Assembly: GCF_001940525.2 (NCBI RefSeq)
Contig: NZ_CP019437.1
Location: 2,082,501 to 2,146,500 of the forward strand
Source: Thioclava nitratireducens
GTDB lineage: Bacteria > Pseudomonadota > Alphaproteobacteria > Rhodobacterales > Rhodobacteraceae
DNA length: 64,000 nucleotides
Direction of reading: 5' to 3'
The translations under genes and the position numbers were made by a program. Below are positions 32,984 through 42,039 of this stretch, in pieces (within the stretch, counting starts at the first letter, position 1; each line of letters begins with the position of its first letter). A model generated the notes under the pieces. That model worked only from the letters and a program-made list of their open reading frames with translations, did no database searches and was not told the DNA's origin.

Positions 32984-33690
32984 AAGCCGTTCTCTTCGTC
33001 GGAGGCTGGGAAGGCCACGCGCCGACCGAATTCGCAGACTGGTGCCGCGAGCTGCTGGAGGGCGAGGGCTTCGAGGTGGTGGTGCATGACACGCTCGCGC
33101 CCCTTGCCGAGCCCGAGAAGATGGCTGATTGCGACCTGATCGTGCCGATCTGGTCGTCCGCCCGCTCCGCGCACCAGCCGGAATTCGGAAACATGACCAA
33201 GGCGGAGGAGGACGGGCTTCTCAAGCTGGTGGCAGGCGGCTGTGGGCTGGCGGGCTGGCACGGCCATATGGGCGATGCCTTCCGCGACCGCCCGACCTAC
33301 CACTTCCTGATCGGCGGGCAGTTCGTCGCCCATCCACCGGGCTGGCCGGACAACCTTGTGCCGACCGACGATTACGTCGATTACGACGTCACGATCTGCC
33401 GCCCCGCAGATCCGATCGTGAAGGGCATCCGCAGCTTCCGGCTGAAATCCGAGCAGTATTATATGCTTACCGATCCGAGCAACGAGGTGCTCGCGACGAC
33501 GACCTTCTCGGGCGATCACCTGTGGTGGATCGAGGGCACTGTGATTCCGGTCGTGTGGAAGCGGCGCTGGGACAAGGGGCGGATCTTCTATTGCTCGATC
33601 GGACACACGCTCGACGATCTGAAGGTCGAGCAGGTGACCGAGATCATCCGGCGCGGGATGCATTGGGCGGCGCGAGGGCCTGACGTGTGA
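32980..33690 (+). CDS. ThuA-like domain protein
   Basis: 236 residues. VLFVGGWEGHAPTEFADWC at the N-terminus, GLAGWHGHMGDAFRDRPTY with conserved His/Gly, HPPGWPDNLVPT and the C-terminal WKRRWDKGRIFYCSIGHT identify the ThuA (trehalose-utilisation) family, a glutamine-amidotransferase-like fold lacking the amidotransferase Cys. ThuA-like proteins accompany sugar and polyol catabolic loci; proposed roles include isomerase or keto-sugar processing. Last gene of the rightward arm; start overlaps the previous stop (ATGA). Confidence 0.9.
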   Translation: MKAVLFVGGWEGHAPTEFADWCRELLEGEGFEVVVHDTLAPLAEPEKMADCDLIVPIWSSARSAHQPEFGNMTKAEEDGLLKLVAGGCGLAGWHGHMGDAFRDRPTYHFLIGGQFVAHPPGWPDNLVPTDDYVDYDVTICRPADPIVKGIRSFRLKSEQYYMLTDPSNEVLATTTFSGDHLWWIEGTVIPVVWKRRWDKGRIFYCSIGHTLDDLKVEQVTEIIRRGMHWAARGPDV

Positions 33691-33844
33691 AAGCGAGCGA
33701 CGCGACCGGACAAATGCGTCCTTCGTGATGGCCTTCTTGATGTCGTGTTACCTTACGTCAGTCTTTCATAGTTTCGCCGTAATCGCGCGTTAACCAGTAG
33801 GGATCACCCTCAGACCGGATCGGTTTCGAGATGGAGGCCCGGCA

Positions 33845-34330
33845 ATGATGCAACGTATCGCAGTGCGCAAGTCGCAGGCGCAAATCCCGACCCTCGCGAA
33901 ACTTTTCGCGGCGCTCGCGCTCGGGGCGACGGGGTTCTTCGCCGCCCAACAGATCATGCCTGCGATTCCGGCCGGGGTCGATGGCGCGAAAGAGCTGGGC
34001 CTGATCATGGGCTCCTTCGGGCTTCTGGTTGGTTGGCGCGTGGTGGGCGTGTCGGAGGGACGGCGTTGGGTCGATGCAATCAATGACGGGCTGCGCGGCG
34101 GGATCTATGTCCTGATGTGGACCTTCTTCTTCCTCGGCACAATCCAGATGCTGAAGCTGGCACTGCGGATGCGCTATGACGACGTGCTCTCCGCCGTGAC
34201 CGATGTCATCGGGCAGGGTGTCGCGATCGGGGTGGCCTCGCTGGGCGTGGCGCCGGTCATCACGCTCGGTCTTGGCGCGATGGGCGCGGGCCTGCTGTCG
34301 GAGTTCGCCTATCGCCGCTACGGGCGCTGA
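33845..34330 (+). CDS. trgA: TrgA-like membrane protein
   Basis: 161 residues with four hydrophobic helices (LAKLFAALALGATGFFAA, GLIMGSFGLLVGWRVVGVS, GIYVLMWTFFFLGTIQML, GQGVAIGVASLGVAPVITLG). The order trgA-trgB-cysK matches the tellurite-resistance locus described in Rhodobacter sphaeroides, which is the main reason for the name. The start at 33845 follows GGAGG. Mechanism in tellurite resistance is unknown in the literature I can recall. Confidence 0.8.
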   Translation: MMQRIAVRKSQAQIPTLAKLFAALALGATGFFAAQQIMPAIPAGVDGAKELGLIMGSFGLLVGWRVVGVSEGRRWVDAINDGLRGGIYVLMWTFFFLGTIQMLKLALRMRYDDVLSAVTDVIGQGVAIGVASLGVAPVITLGLGAMGAGLLSEFAYRRYGR

Positions 34331-34411
34331 ACACCGCGCGGGCCGCACCCTTGGCTTGACATCGCGCGCTTGCCTTGCAGGTTGAAGCGCATGATGCGCC
34401 AAGCTGCAGGG

Positions 34412-35551
34412 ATGCTCATGCAACCACATTTCTTTTACGGAACGCTTTGTCATCCGCCACTGCTGGAGGCGGTGATCGGACGTGTGCCGCAGCTCGTTCC
34501 GGCACGGCTGGAAGGTTTCGCGCCGCACGAGGCCTGCCGCGAGGGGCAGGGTCTGGGCTTTCCGATCCTGATCGAAACGCCGGGGGCGGTGACGCGCGGG
34601 GTCGTGGCCGATCTGACCGAGGCCGAGGCGGAGCGCATCGCGTGGTACGAGGATGGGTACGACGCCGAGATTCGTGAACTGGAAACTGGGGCGGGGTCGC
34701 GCGAGGCGAAGCTCTGGCTGCCGCAGGCCGATCGCTGGGAGGTCGGCGCGGAGTGGACGCTCGGCGACTGGGCGCCGAAATGGGCAGCGCTGAAGACCGA
34801 AGCCGCGCGCCTGTTCATCGCCGAAGCGCAGGCCGTCGGGCCCGACGCCGCCAATGCGCGCTATCATGCGATCCTCGTGCGCGCGGCCTCCATCCTGCGG
34901 GCGCGCGCTGCCCCGATGGCGCAGGACCTGCGCCGCGACCTGCAGGATGGCGACATCAAGATCGACGCGCAACAGACTGCCTATGCTAAGTTTTTCGCCG
35001 TTGAAGATTACAAGCTGGAACACCGGCTCTTTGCCGGAGGCATGAGCGCCAAGCTCGACCGGGCGGCCTTCGTTTCGGGCGATGCGAGCGTCGTTCTGCC
35101 TTATGATCCGGTGCGCGACCGGGTGATGCTGATCGAACAGATCCGCACCGGGCCGCTGGCCCGCGGTGAGCCGAACCCGTGGATGATCGAGGCGATCGCG
35201 GGCCGGGTCGATCCCGGCGAGACCCCCGAGGAAGCGGCGCTGCGCGAGGCGGGGGAAGAGGCGGGCATCACGATTGCGCGCCTCATCGAGGCCCCGCGCT
35301 ACTATCCGTCGCCAGGAGCCAAGAGCGAATTCGTCTATTCCTATATCGGGATCGCCGATCTTCCCGACGAGGCTGCGCAGCTTGGCGGCAAGGCCGATGA
35401 GCATGAAGATATCCGCGCCCATCTGGTGCCGTTCGAGCGTCTGATGACGCTGGTGGCGACCGGCGAGGCGGGCAATGCGCCGCTTGTCGTGCTCGCACTC
35501 TGGCTCGCCGGGCAGCGCGCCGCACTGCAGCGGATGGCGGGCGTCGCGTAA
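34412..35551 (+). CDS. trgB: TrgB: gamma-glutamylcyclotransferase-like domain fused to a NUDIX hydrolase
   Basis: 379 residues from the ATG at 34412; in-frame ATGs at 34391, 34394 and 34418 are alternatives. Residues about 4-120 are an AIG2/GGCT-like domain (FFYGTLCHPPLLEAVIG, AWYEDGYDAEIREL). Residues about 190-370 are a NUDIX domain of the ADP-sugar pyrophosphatase type, with the box GRVDPGETPEEAALREAGEE followed by AGI. It probably hydrolyses a nucleoside-diphosphate-linked compound; in Rhodobacter the gene contributes to tellurite resistance. Codirectional with trgA, 81 bp downstream. Confidence 0.88.
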   Translation: MLMQPHFFYGTLCHPPLLEAVIGRVPQLVPARLEGFAPHEACREGQGLGFPILIETPGAVTRGVVADLTEAEAERIAWYEDGYDAEIRELETGAGSREAKLWLPQADRWEVGAEWTLGDWAPKWAALKTEAARLFIAEAQAVGPDAANARYHAILVRAASILRARAAPMAQDLRRDLQDGDIKIDAQQTAYAKFFAVEDYKLEHRLFAGGMSAKLDRAAFVSGDASVVLPYDPVRDRVMLIEQIRTGPLARGEPNPWMIEAIAGRVDPGETPEEAALREAGEEAGITIARLIEAPRYYPSPGAKSEFVYSYIGIADLPDEAAQLGGKADEHEDIRAHLVPFERLMTLVATGEAGNAPLVVLALWLAGQRAALQRMAGVA

Positions 35552-35637
35552 TCGCGGGGTTGAGGTGGCGCGCGCCGCGTCCTAAGTCTGGCTTCAACGG
35601 CCCCGTGGCGGGCAACTCGATACGGGAGGAAAGCGCG

Positions 35638-36669
35638 ATGCGTATCTGCAGCGATCTGGCGTCGGCGGTGGGAAATACCCCGCTCATCAAGCTCAGGAAG
35701 GCATCGGAAGAGACCGGCTGCACGATCCTCGGCAAGGCGGAATTCCTCAATCCCGGCCAATCGGTGAAAGACCGCGCGGCGCTCTACATCATCCGCGACG
35801 CGATCCAGCGCGGCGAGCTCGCACCCGGTGGCACGATCGTCGAAGGCACGGCGGGCAACACCGGCATCGGCCTCGCGCTCGTGGGCGCGTCGATGGGCTT
35901 CCGCTCGGTGATCGTGATCCCCGAGACGCAGAGCCAGGAAAAGAAGGACATGCTGAGGCTGGCCGGCGCCGAGCTGGTGCAGGTCCCGGCCGCGCCCTAT
36001 CGCAACCCCAACAACTACGTGCGCTATTCCGAGCGGCTGGCGAAGGAACTGGCCAAGACCGATCCGCATGGCGCGATCTGGGCCAACCAGTTCGACAATA
36101 CCGCGAACCGGCAGGCTCATATCGAAACGACCGGCCCCGAAATCTGGGATCAGACCGGCGGCAAGGTCGACGGCTTCATCTGCGCGGTGGGCTCGGGCGG
36201 CACGCTCGCGGGCACCGGCATGGCGCTGCAGCCCAAGGGCGTGAAGATCGGCCTCGCCGATCCCGATGGCGCGGCACTGCACAGCTATTACACGACCGGC
36301 GAGTTCAAATCCGAGGGCTCGTCGATCACCGAAGGCATCGGGCAGGGGCGGATCACCGCCAATCTCGAGGGCTTCACCCCGGATATGAGCTTCAACATCC
36401 CCGATAGCGAGGCGCTGCCGGTGGTCTTCGACCTGCTGCAGGAAGAAGGCCTCTGCTTGGGCGGCTCCTCGGGGATCAATATCGCGGGCGCGATGCATAT
36501 GGCGCGCGAGATGGGCCCGGGCCACACGATCGTGACGGTGCTGTGCGACTACGGCAACCGCTACCAGTCGAAGCTCTTCAACCCCGACTTCCTCAAGGGC
36601 AAGGGTCTGCCTGTGCCGGAATGGCTCGACCGGGCCCCGCGTGAGATGCCGGAGGTGTTCGAGGGATGA
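35638..36669 (+). CDS. cysK: Cysteine synthase A
   Basis: 343 residues from the ATG at 35638. PLP-binding Lys44 lies in NPGQSVKDRAA; the phosphate loop is GTAGNTG (70-76 region). The substrate loop and C-terminus (SVLCDYGNRYQSKLFN-type, here TVLCDYGNRYQSKLFN) agree with O-acetylserine sulfhydrylases of the longer alphaproteobacterial type. It makes cysteine from O-acetylserine and sulfide. cysK belongs to the known Rhodobacter tellurite-resistance set with trgAB. Overlaps the MscS gene by 4 bp. Confidence 0.95.
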   Translation: MRICSDLASAVGNTPLIKLRKASEETGCTILGKAEFLNPGQSVKDRAALYIIRDAIQRGELAPGGTIVEGTAGNTGIGLALVGASMGFRSVIVIPETQSQEKKDMLRLAGAELVQVPAAPYRNPNNYVRYSERLAKELAKTDPHGAIWANQFDNTANRQAHIETTGPEIWDQTGGKVDGFICAVGSGGTLAGTGMALQPKGVKIGLADPDGAALHSYYTTGEFKSEGSSITEGIGQGRITANLEGFTPDMSFNIPDSEALPVVFDLLQEEGLCLGGSSGINIAGAMHMAREMGPGHTIVTVLCDYGNRYQSKLFNPDFLKGKGLPVPEWLDRAPREMPEVFEG

Positions 36670-39218
36670 CGATCCTGCGTCTGGCGCGTCTGCTATTGCT
36701 GGCCGTCGCGCTGGCGCTTCCGGGGATCCTCTTTGCACAAAGCCCCGAGCCGCCGGATTACAAGGCGTGGGAAAAAACCGCGACCGAAGCCGAGCAGATG
36801 GTGCAGGCCGACAAGGCACAGCGCCAGGAATTCGACAAGATCCGGCAGGAGGTCGTCAACTGGCGCGAGAAATTCAAGGCGGCCGAGGATATCAACGCCA
36901 GCCAGATCTCGACCGTCAAGGCGCAGATCGAAGCGCTCGGACCTCCTCCGAAGGAGGGCCAGAGCGAGGACAAGGCGATCGCCGACCGGCGCAAGAAGCT
37001 CAACGACGAGTTGGCGCAGCTTCAATCGCCGGGGTTGCGCGCGACCGAGGCCGCGAGCCGCGCGGATTCCATCGTTGCCAATATCGACCAGCTTCTGCGC
37101 GCGCGGCAGACTGACAAGCTGTTGCGGCTCACACCCTCGCCGCTGAACCCGATAAACTGGCCCGAGGGTCTGAAAGTGCTGTCGGAACTGACCTCCGAGC
37201 TAGCCTCGGAGATGGGCCAGCAGCTCAATGACACCGATCCCTATGCCAGTGCGCGCAACAACGCGCCCGCGATCGTGGGCTTGCTGCTGGTGGCGCTGCT
37301 TCTGGTGGCGCGCGGCCGGACATGGATCGACAAGCTGGCCGATGTGCTCGAGGCGCGGCTGGCGCGCAATGCGCAGAGAGTGATCGATTTCATCGTCTCG
37401 CTGGGGCAGCTCCTGCTGCCGATCGCGGGGATCGTACTGCTCGAAGCTGCGCTGGTTCAGACCGAACTCTTCGGCTCGCGATGGATGGAGCTGCTCATAG
37501 CGATCGGCGTGGTGCTGAGCGCGGCCTTCGTCGCCTTCTGGCTCTCGGGCCGCATCTTCCCGCGCAACGACCGGCAAGTCGCGCCCTTCACCCTGCAAAG
37601 CGAGCGTCGCCGCGAAGGTCGGTTGCTGACGATCTCGCTGGCGGTTTTCGCGGCGATCCAGGGCCCGTTCGGCGATTGGCTCGTCGCGCGCGGGCAGGAT
37701 GTGATCGAGGGAAGCGCGAAAACGGCCGAAGAGATCGATGCGGCGGGGCATACGCTCGATGCCGGTTTCGGCGTCTTGGTCTTCCCGCTGCAGGTTCTTG
37801 CCGCGATCGCGCTATTCCGCTTCGGGCAACTGCTGCGGCGCCACCTGCGCAACGAGACCTCCGGCTCCGAGGAGGGCGCGTTCCGCGACCGGCTCGTGGG
37901 GGCGCTCGGCAATGCGCTGATCGCGGTCGCGGTGGTCGCGCCGGTTCTGGGCGGTATCGGCTATATCAACGCCGCCAACGCGCTGATCTTCCCGACCATC
38001 CTGACGCTGGGGCTGATCGCGCTGCTGCTGGTGCTCAACCAGTTCTTTACCGATGTCTATGTGCTGGTCGCCCGGCGCGAGGACGACGGGCGCGACTCTC
38101 TGATCCCGGCGCTGATCGGCTTCCTGCTTGGCCTGCTCGCGATGCCGCCCGCAGCTCTGATCTGGGGCGCGCGCCCGGCCGATCTGGCCGAGATGTGGAC
38201 GCGTTTCCAGAACGGTGTCTCGGTCAGCGGCGTCACGATCTCGCCTGGCATTTTCCTGACCTTCGCGATCGTCTTCGTGATCGGCCTGATGGTTACCCGG
38301 CTCCTGCAAGGGGCGCTGAAAACCTCGCTTCTGCCGAAGACCAAGATCGACAAGGGCGGGCAGAACGCTATCGTCTCGGGCCTTGGCTATTTCGGCATCT
38401 TCCTCGCCGCGGTGATCGCGATTTCCTCGGCCGGGATCGACCTCAGCTCGCTCGCCATCGTCGCCGGTGCGCTCTCTGTCGGTGTCGGTTTCGGTCTGCA
38501 GACCATCGTGCAGAACTTCGTCTCGGGCATCATCCTCCTGATCGAGCGCCCGATCTCCGAAGGCGACTGGATCGAGGTCAACGGCCAGATGGGAATCGTG
38601 AAGGCGATCTCCGTGCGCTCCACCCGGATCGAGACCTTCGACCGCACCGAAGTCATCGTGCCCAATGCGGACCTGATCTCGGGGCAGGTGACGAACTGGA
38701 CGCGCGGCAATGTCACGGGGCGCCTGATCGTGCCGGTCGGCGTGGCTTATGGCACCGACACCCGCAAGGTCGAGACCATCTTGCACGAGGTGGCCGCGAA
38801 CCAGTCGCTGGTGATGATGAACCCCGAGCCTGTCGTGATCTTCAAGGGCTTCGGCGCGGACAGCCTCGATTTCGAGGTGCGCGTGATCCTCTCGGACGTG
38901 AACTTCATCCTCCGCGTCCAGAGCGAGATGAACCACGAGATCAATCAACGCTTCGCCGAGGCCGGGATCGAGATTCCCTTCGCACAGCGCGACGTCTGGT
39001 TGCGCAACCCCGAGGTGCTGCGGCCCAGTAAGGACGACGCCGAGGCGCAATCCGACAAGGCCGAGGACAAGGGGTCGGAGGACAGTGACGACACCGCCTC
39101 CAAGCGCCCCGTCAGCCGCGCCGAGTATGGCAAGCCCCAACCCGGCGAAGGTCCGGAAGGGTTAGAACAACAGCGCCACGACAGTTCCGATGGAGAGGCC
39201 GATGCAGGAGACCGTTAA
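36666..39218 (+). CDS. DUF3772 / MscS-family mechanosensitive channel
   Basis: 850 residues. An N-terminal signal helix (LARLLLLAVALALPGILFA) is followed by a charged periplasmic coiled-coil-like domain to about residue 190 (the DUF3772 region). Then come about ten membrane helices, and the MscS core VGVGFGLQTIVQNFVSGIIL with its beta domain (EGDWIEVNGQMGIVKAISVR, FDRTEVIVPNADLISGQVTN). The acidic, Ser/Asp-rich C-terminal tail (about 790-850) is probably disordered. Likely an inner-membrane osmotic-release channel. Overlaps cysK by 4 bp, and the next gene starts inside its 3' end, so all may be cotranscribed. Confidence 0.92.
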   Translation: MTILRLARLLLLAVALALPGILFAQSPEPPDYKAWEKTATEAEQMVQADKAQRQEFDKIRQEVVNWREKFKAAEDINASQISTVKAQIEALGPPPKEGQSEDKAIADRRKKLNDELAQLQSPGLRATEAASRADSIVANIDQLLRARQTDKLLRLTPSPLNPINWPEGLKVLSELTSELASEMGQQLNDTDPYASARNNAPAIVGLLLVALLLVARGRTWIDKLADVLEARLARNAQRVIDFIVSLGQLLLPIAGIVLLEAALVQTELFGSRWMELLIAIGVVLSAAFVAFWLSGRIFPRNDRQVAPFTLQSERRREGRLLTISLAVFAAIQGPFGDWLVARGQDVIEGSAKTAEEIDAAGHTLDAGFGVLVFPLQVLAAIALFRFGQLLRRHLRNETSGSEEGAFRDRLVGALGNALIAVAVVAPVLGGIGYINAANALIFPTILTLGLIALLLVLNQFFTDVYVLVARREDDGRDSLIPALIGFLLGLLAMPPAALIWGARPADLAEMWTRFQNGVSVSGVTISPGIFLTFAIVFVIGLMVTRLLQGALKTSLLPKTKIDKGGQNAIVSGLGYFGIFLAAVIAISSAGIDLSSLAIVAGALSVGVGFGLQTIVQNFVSGIILLIERPISEGDWIEVNGQMGIVKAISVRSTRIETFDRTEVIVPNADLISGQVTNWTRGNVTGRLIVPVGVAYGTDTRKVETILHEVAANQSLVMMNPEPVVIFKGFGADSLDFEVRVILSDVNFILRVQSEMNHEINQRFAEAGIEIPFAQRDVWLRNPEVLRPSKDDAEAQSDKAEDKGSEDSDDTASKRPVSRAEYGKPQPGEGPEGLEQQRHDSSDGEADAGDR

Positions 39219-39948
39219 ACAATCGCAGCAGCAAAGCTACCGTATCCACCCCTATGCCCGCGATCTCGAAGTTCGGGTGACCGGGCTGACCGACGAAGGC
39301 GGCATCTATTGCGCGGATTCGATCTTCTACCCGACCGGCGGCGGCCAACCGGGGGATAGCGGCAAGCTGGTCTGGGACGGCGGCGAGATCGAGATCGCGA
39401 CCACCGTGAAGGCCGAACCCGGCGCGCCCGGCGCGGTGATCCTCGTGCCCGCCGAGCCGCAACCCCTGCCGCCTGTCGGTGCTCAGGTGCAGCAGCGTCT
39501 CGACTGGGAACGCCGCCACCGCCACATGCGCGTCCATACCGCGCTGCACCTGCTGTCGGTCGCGATCCCGCTGCCGGTGACGGGCGGACAGATCGGGTCC
39601 GACAAGGGGCGGCTGGATTTCGATATGCCGGAGAAGCCTGAAGATCTGGAAGCGATCGAACGGCAGCTGAACGATTGGGTCGCGCAAGACCTGAAAGTGG
39701 TCGAGCATTGGATCACCGATGCCGAACTCGAGGCGCAGCCAGAGCTGGTCAAGACGCTCTCGGTCGCGCCGCCCAAGGGGCAGGGCTGGGTGCGGCTGGT
39801 CGCGATCGGCGAAGCTGCCGACCGCATCGACCTGCAGCCCTGCGGCGGCACCCATGTCGCCTCGACCGGCGAGATCGGTGGCCTCCGGCTCGGCAAGATC
39901 GAGAAGAAGGGCAAGATGAACCGCCGCGTACATCTTCATCTTGCCTGA
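39202..39948 (+). CDS. AlaX-type alanyl-tRNA editing protein
   Basis: 248 residues from the ATG at 39202, preceded by GGAGAGG; the ATG at 39190 is a poorer choice. Zinc-site motifs: HTALH (His112, His116) and CGGTH (Cys214, His218), as in the editing domain of AlaRS. YPTGGGQPGDSG near the N-terminus is the family's glycine motif. It deacylates misacylated tRNA-Ala (Ser or Gly) in trans in the cytoplasm. The gene overlaps the MscS gene end by 17 bp. Confidence 0.93.
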   Translation: MQETVKQSQQQSYRIHPYARDLEVRVTGLTDEGGIYCADSIFYPTGGGQPGDSGKLVWDGGEIEIATTVKAEPGAPGAVILVPAEPQPLPPVGAQVQQRLDWERRHRHMRVHTALHLLSVAIPLPVTGGQIGSDKGRLDFDMPEKPEDLEAIERQLNDWVAQDLKVVEHWITDAELEAQPELVKTLSVAPPKGQGWVRLVAIGEAADRIDLQPCGGTHVASTGEIGGLRLGKIEKKGKMNRRVHLHLA

Positions 39949-39956
39949 GAACTGCG

Positions 39957-40095
39957 GGCCGGGCAGGGGCGCTGCCCCTCTGCCTTCGACATTCACCCCG
40001 GGATATTTAGACAAGCCCGAACGGACATGGCTGCATCGGGCTTGCCGAAATATCCCGGGGGAGCGCTGAAAGCGCGGGGGCAGAGCCCCCCAATG
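39957..40095. repeat. Nested inverted-repeat cluster (Rhodobacterales CCCCGGGATATTT-type)
   Basis: An inner inverted repeat has two arms of about 25 bases (around 39996-40020 and 40037-40061) that match at about 23 positions. The left arm starts CCCCGGGATATTTAGACAAG and the right arm ends GAAATATCCCGGGG. Outside lie GGGGCGCTGCCCC on the left and GGGGGCAGAGCCCCC on the right. It separates the convergent AlaX and fumC genes. A related AAATATCCC element lies at 9397-9421. It is likely a REP-like or bidirectional-terminator element. Confidence 0.65.
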
Positions 40096-40098
40096 AAA

Positions 40099-40122
40099 AA
40101 GGGCGACCACTGGGCCGCCCTT
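40099..40122 (-). terminator. Terminator of fumC
   Basis: AAGGGCGACC and GGCCGCCCTT form an imperfect hairpin 21 bp beyond the fumC stop; on the leftward strand it is followed by TTTTTCATT. Confidence 0.8.
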
Positions 40123-40142
40123 CGTCATTCATGGAAGCTGGA

Positions 40143-41537
40143 TCAGGCTTTCGGGCCGATCATCTGCTCGGGGCGGACGACCTTGTCGAAGGTTTCCTCG
40201 TCGACGAAGCCAAGCTTGATCGCCTCCTCCTTCAACGTGGTGCCGTTCTTATGCGCGGTCTTCGCGACCTTGGTCGCGTTGTCGTAGCCGATCGTCGGCG
40301 CGAGCGCGGTGACCAGCATCAGCGACTCGTGCAGCAGTTTCTCGATGCGCGGCTCGTTGGCCTCGATGCCGGCAACCATGTTGTCGGTGAAGGCCGAGGC
40401 GCTGTCGCCCAGAAGCTGCATGGATTGCAGCACGTTATAGCTCATCATCGGGTTGTAGACGTTGAGCTCGAAATGGCCTTGCGAGCCGGCGAAACCGATG
40501 GCCGCGTCATTGCCCATGACATGGGCGCAGACCATGGTCAGCGCTTCGGCCTGCGTCGGGTTCACCTTGCCCGGCATGATCGAGGAGCCCGGCTCGTTTT
40601 CCGGCAGGATCAGCTCGCCCAGGCCGCAGCGCGGGCCAGAGCCCAGCAGGCGGATGTCGTTGGCGATCTTGAAGAGCGAGGCGGCCACGGTTTTCAGCGC
40701 GCCCGAGAACATGACCATCGCGTCATGCGCGGCGAGCGCTTCGAACTTGTTCGGCGCGGTGACGAAGGGCAGGTCGGTAATCTCGGCCATATTCGCCGCC
40801 ACCGTCTCGGCCCAACCGACTTGGGTGTTCAGACCGGTGCCGACGGCGGTGCCGCCTTGGGCCAGTTCGTAGATGTCGCCGAGTGAGGCTTCGACGCGCT
40901 CGATTCCCTTCTTCACCTGATGGGCGTAGCCGGAGAATTCCTGGCCGAGAGTCAGCGGCGTCGCGTCCTGCGTGTGGGTGCGGCCAATTTTGATGATGTC
41001 CTTGAAGTCCTCGGACTTGGCTTCCAGCGCCGCGTGCAGTTTGCGCAGACCGGGCAGCAGCACGTCGCGCGCCTGCATCGCGATCCCGACATGCATCGCG
41101 GTCGGGAAAGTGTCGTTCGAGGACTGCCCCATGTTGCAGTGATCGTTCGGGTGGACCGGGTCTTTCGAGCCCATCTCGCCGCCCAGAATTTCGATCGCGC
41201 GGTTCGAGATCACCTCGTTGGCGTTCATGTTCGACTGCGTACCCGATCCGGTCTGCCAGACCACGAGGGGGAAGTTGTCGTCGAACTTTCCTTCGATCAC
41301 TTCGCCGGCCGCCTCGATGATCGCATCGGCGATCTTCGCGTCCAGCTTGCCCTGCGCCTTGTTGGCCATCGCGCAGGCTTTCTTGATCACGCCGAGCGCG
41401 CGGATGATCGGGACCGGCTGGCGCTCCCATCCGATCGGGAAGTTCATGATCGAGCGCTGCGTCTGCGCGCCCCAATATTTGTCTGCAGGAACTTCAAGCG
41501 GGCCGAAGCTGTCGGTTTCGGTGCGGGTCGCGGTCAT
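40143..41537 (-). CDS. fumC: Class II fumarate hydratase
   Basis: 464 residues from the ATG at 41537; GGAGG sits just upstream, inside an earlier in-frame ATG that is less likely. The fumarase signature [30 protein letters not shown] and [20 protein letters not shown] are all present, and the length is typical. It hydrates fumarate to L-malate in the TCA cycle as an iron-independent homotetramer. Monocistronic with its own terminator. Confidence 0.97.
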   Translation of the reverse strand: MTATRTETDSFGPLEVPADKYWGAQTQRSIMNFPIGWERQPVPIIRALGVIKKACAMANKAQGKLDAKIADAIIEAAGEVIEGKFDDNFPLVVWQTGSGTQSNMNANEVISNRAIEILGGEMGSKDPVHPNDHCNMGQSSNDTFPTAMHVGIAMQARDVLLPGLRKLHAALEAKSEDFKDIIKIGRTHTQDATPLTLGQEFSGYAHQVKKGIERVEASLGDIYELAQGGTAVGTGLNTQVGWAETVAANMAEITDLPFVTAPNKFEALAAHDAMVMFSGALKTVAASLFKIANDIRLLGSGPRCGLGELILPENEPGSSIMPGKVNPTQAEALTMVCAHVMGNDAAIGFAGSQGHFELNVYNPMMSYNVLQSMQLLGDSASAFTDNMVAGIEANEPRIEKLLHESLMLVTALAPTIGYDNATKVAKTAHKNGTTLKEEAIKLGFVDEETFDKVVRPEQMIGPKA

Positions 41538-41633
41538 CTGGGCCTCCATGATTGCGCGCAATCTTTCGCACGCACTGATAGGGCCCGCGAAGGAATTTTG
41601 CAACGGTATACGGAGGTATACTTGGGGCGGCTC

Positions 41634-42035
41634 TCAGATCTGTGCGGCGATCGCATCCCGGTCGATCAGCGAATGCACCTGGCGGATGCGGCCATCTGCA
41701 ACGCGATAGAAGACATGCTCGTCGAACCTCACGCGGCGGCCGTTCACCGGCAGATCGAAGAGCATTCCCACCGGCGTGCAGTCGAAGCGCAGCCGTGCTG
41801 CGATCACTGGCGGATCGGCCGCAAGCGTTTCCGCATCGAAATGAAGGTCGGGGATCGCGCGATGGTCGCCCTCGAGCATCTCCCGGTAGCCCGCGAGGCC
41901 AAGCGGGCGCGCATTATGAGTGACCTCGGGATGCACGAAATCACCGAGACGCGCCCAGTCCTGTTCGTTCAGGCAAGTCAGATAGCCGCGATAAAGCGAC
42001 AGAAGCGCTTCGCGGTCCGGAGGCTCCGACGCCAC
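41634..42035 (-). CDS. SnoaL-like (NTF2-fold) protein
   Basis: 133 residues, the normal size of a single cone-shaped NTF2 domain. LYRGYLTCLNEQDWARLGDF, YREMLEGDHRAIPDLHFDAE and VRFDEHVFYRVADGRIRQVH are typical of SnoaL-type ester cyclase-like proteins. Most members have unknown small ligands, so no reaction is assigned. It lies 4 bp downstream of sspB and could be cotranscribed with it. Confidence 0.8.
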   Translation of the reverse strand: MASEPPDREALLSLYRGYLTCLNEQDWARLGDFVHPEVTHNARPLGLAGYREMLEGDHRAIPDLHFDAETLAADPPVIAARLRFDCTPVGMLFDLPVNGRRVRFDEHVFYRVADGRIRQVHSLIDRDAIAAQI

Positions 42036-42039
42036 CGGG

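Noticed and set aside
33758..35422. 554-codon open frame on the - strand
   Set aside because: Antisense to trgA and trgB; no recognisable fold.
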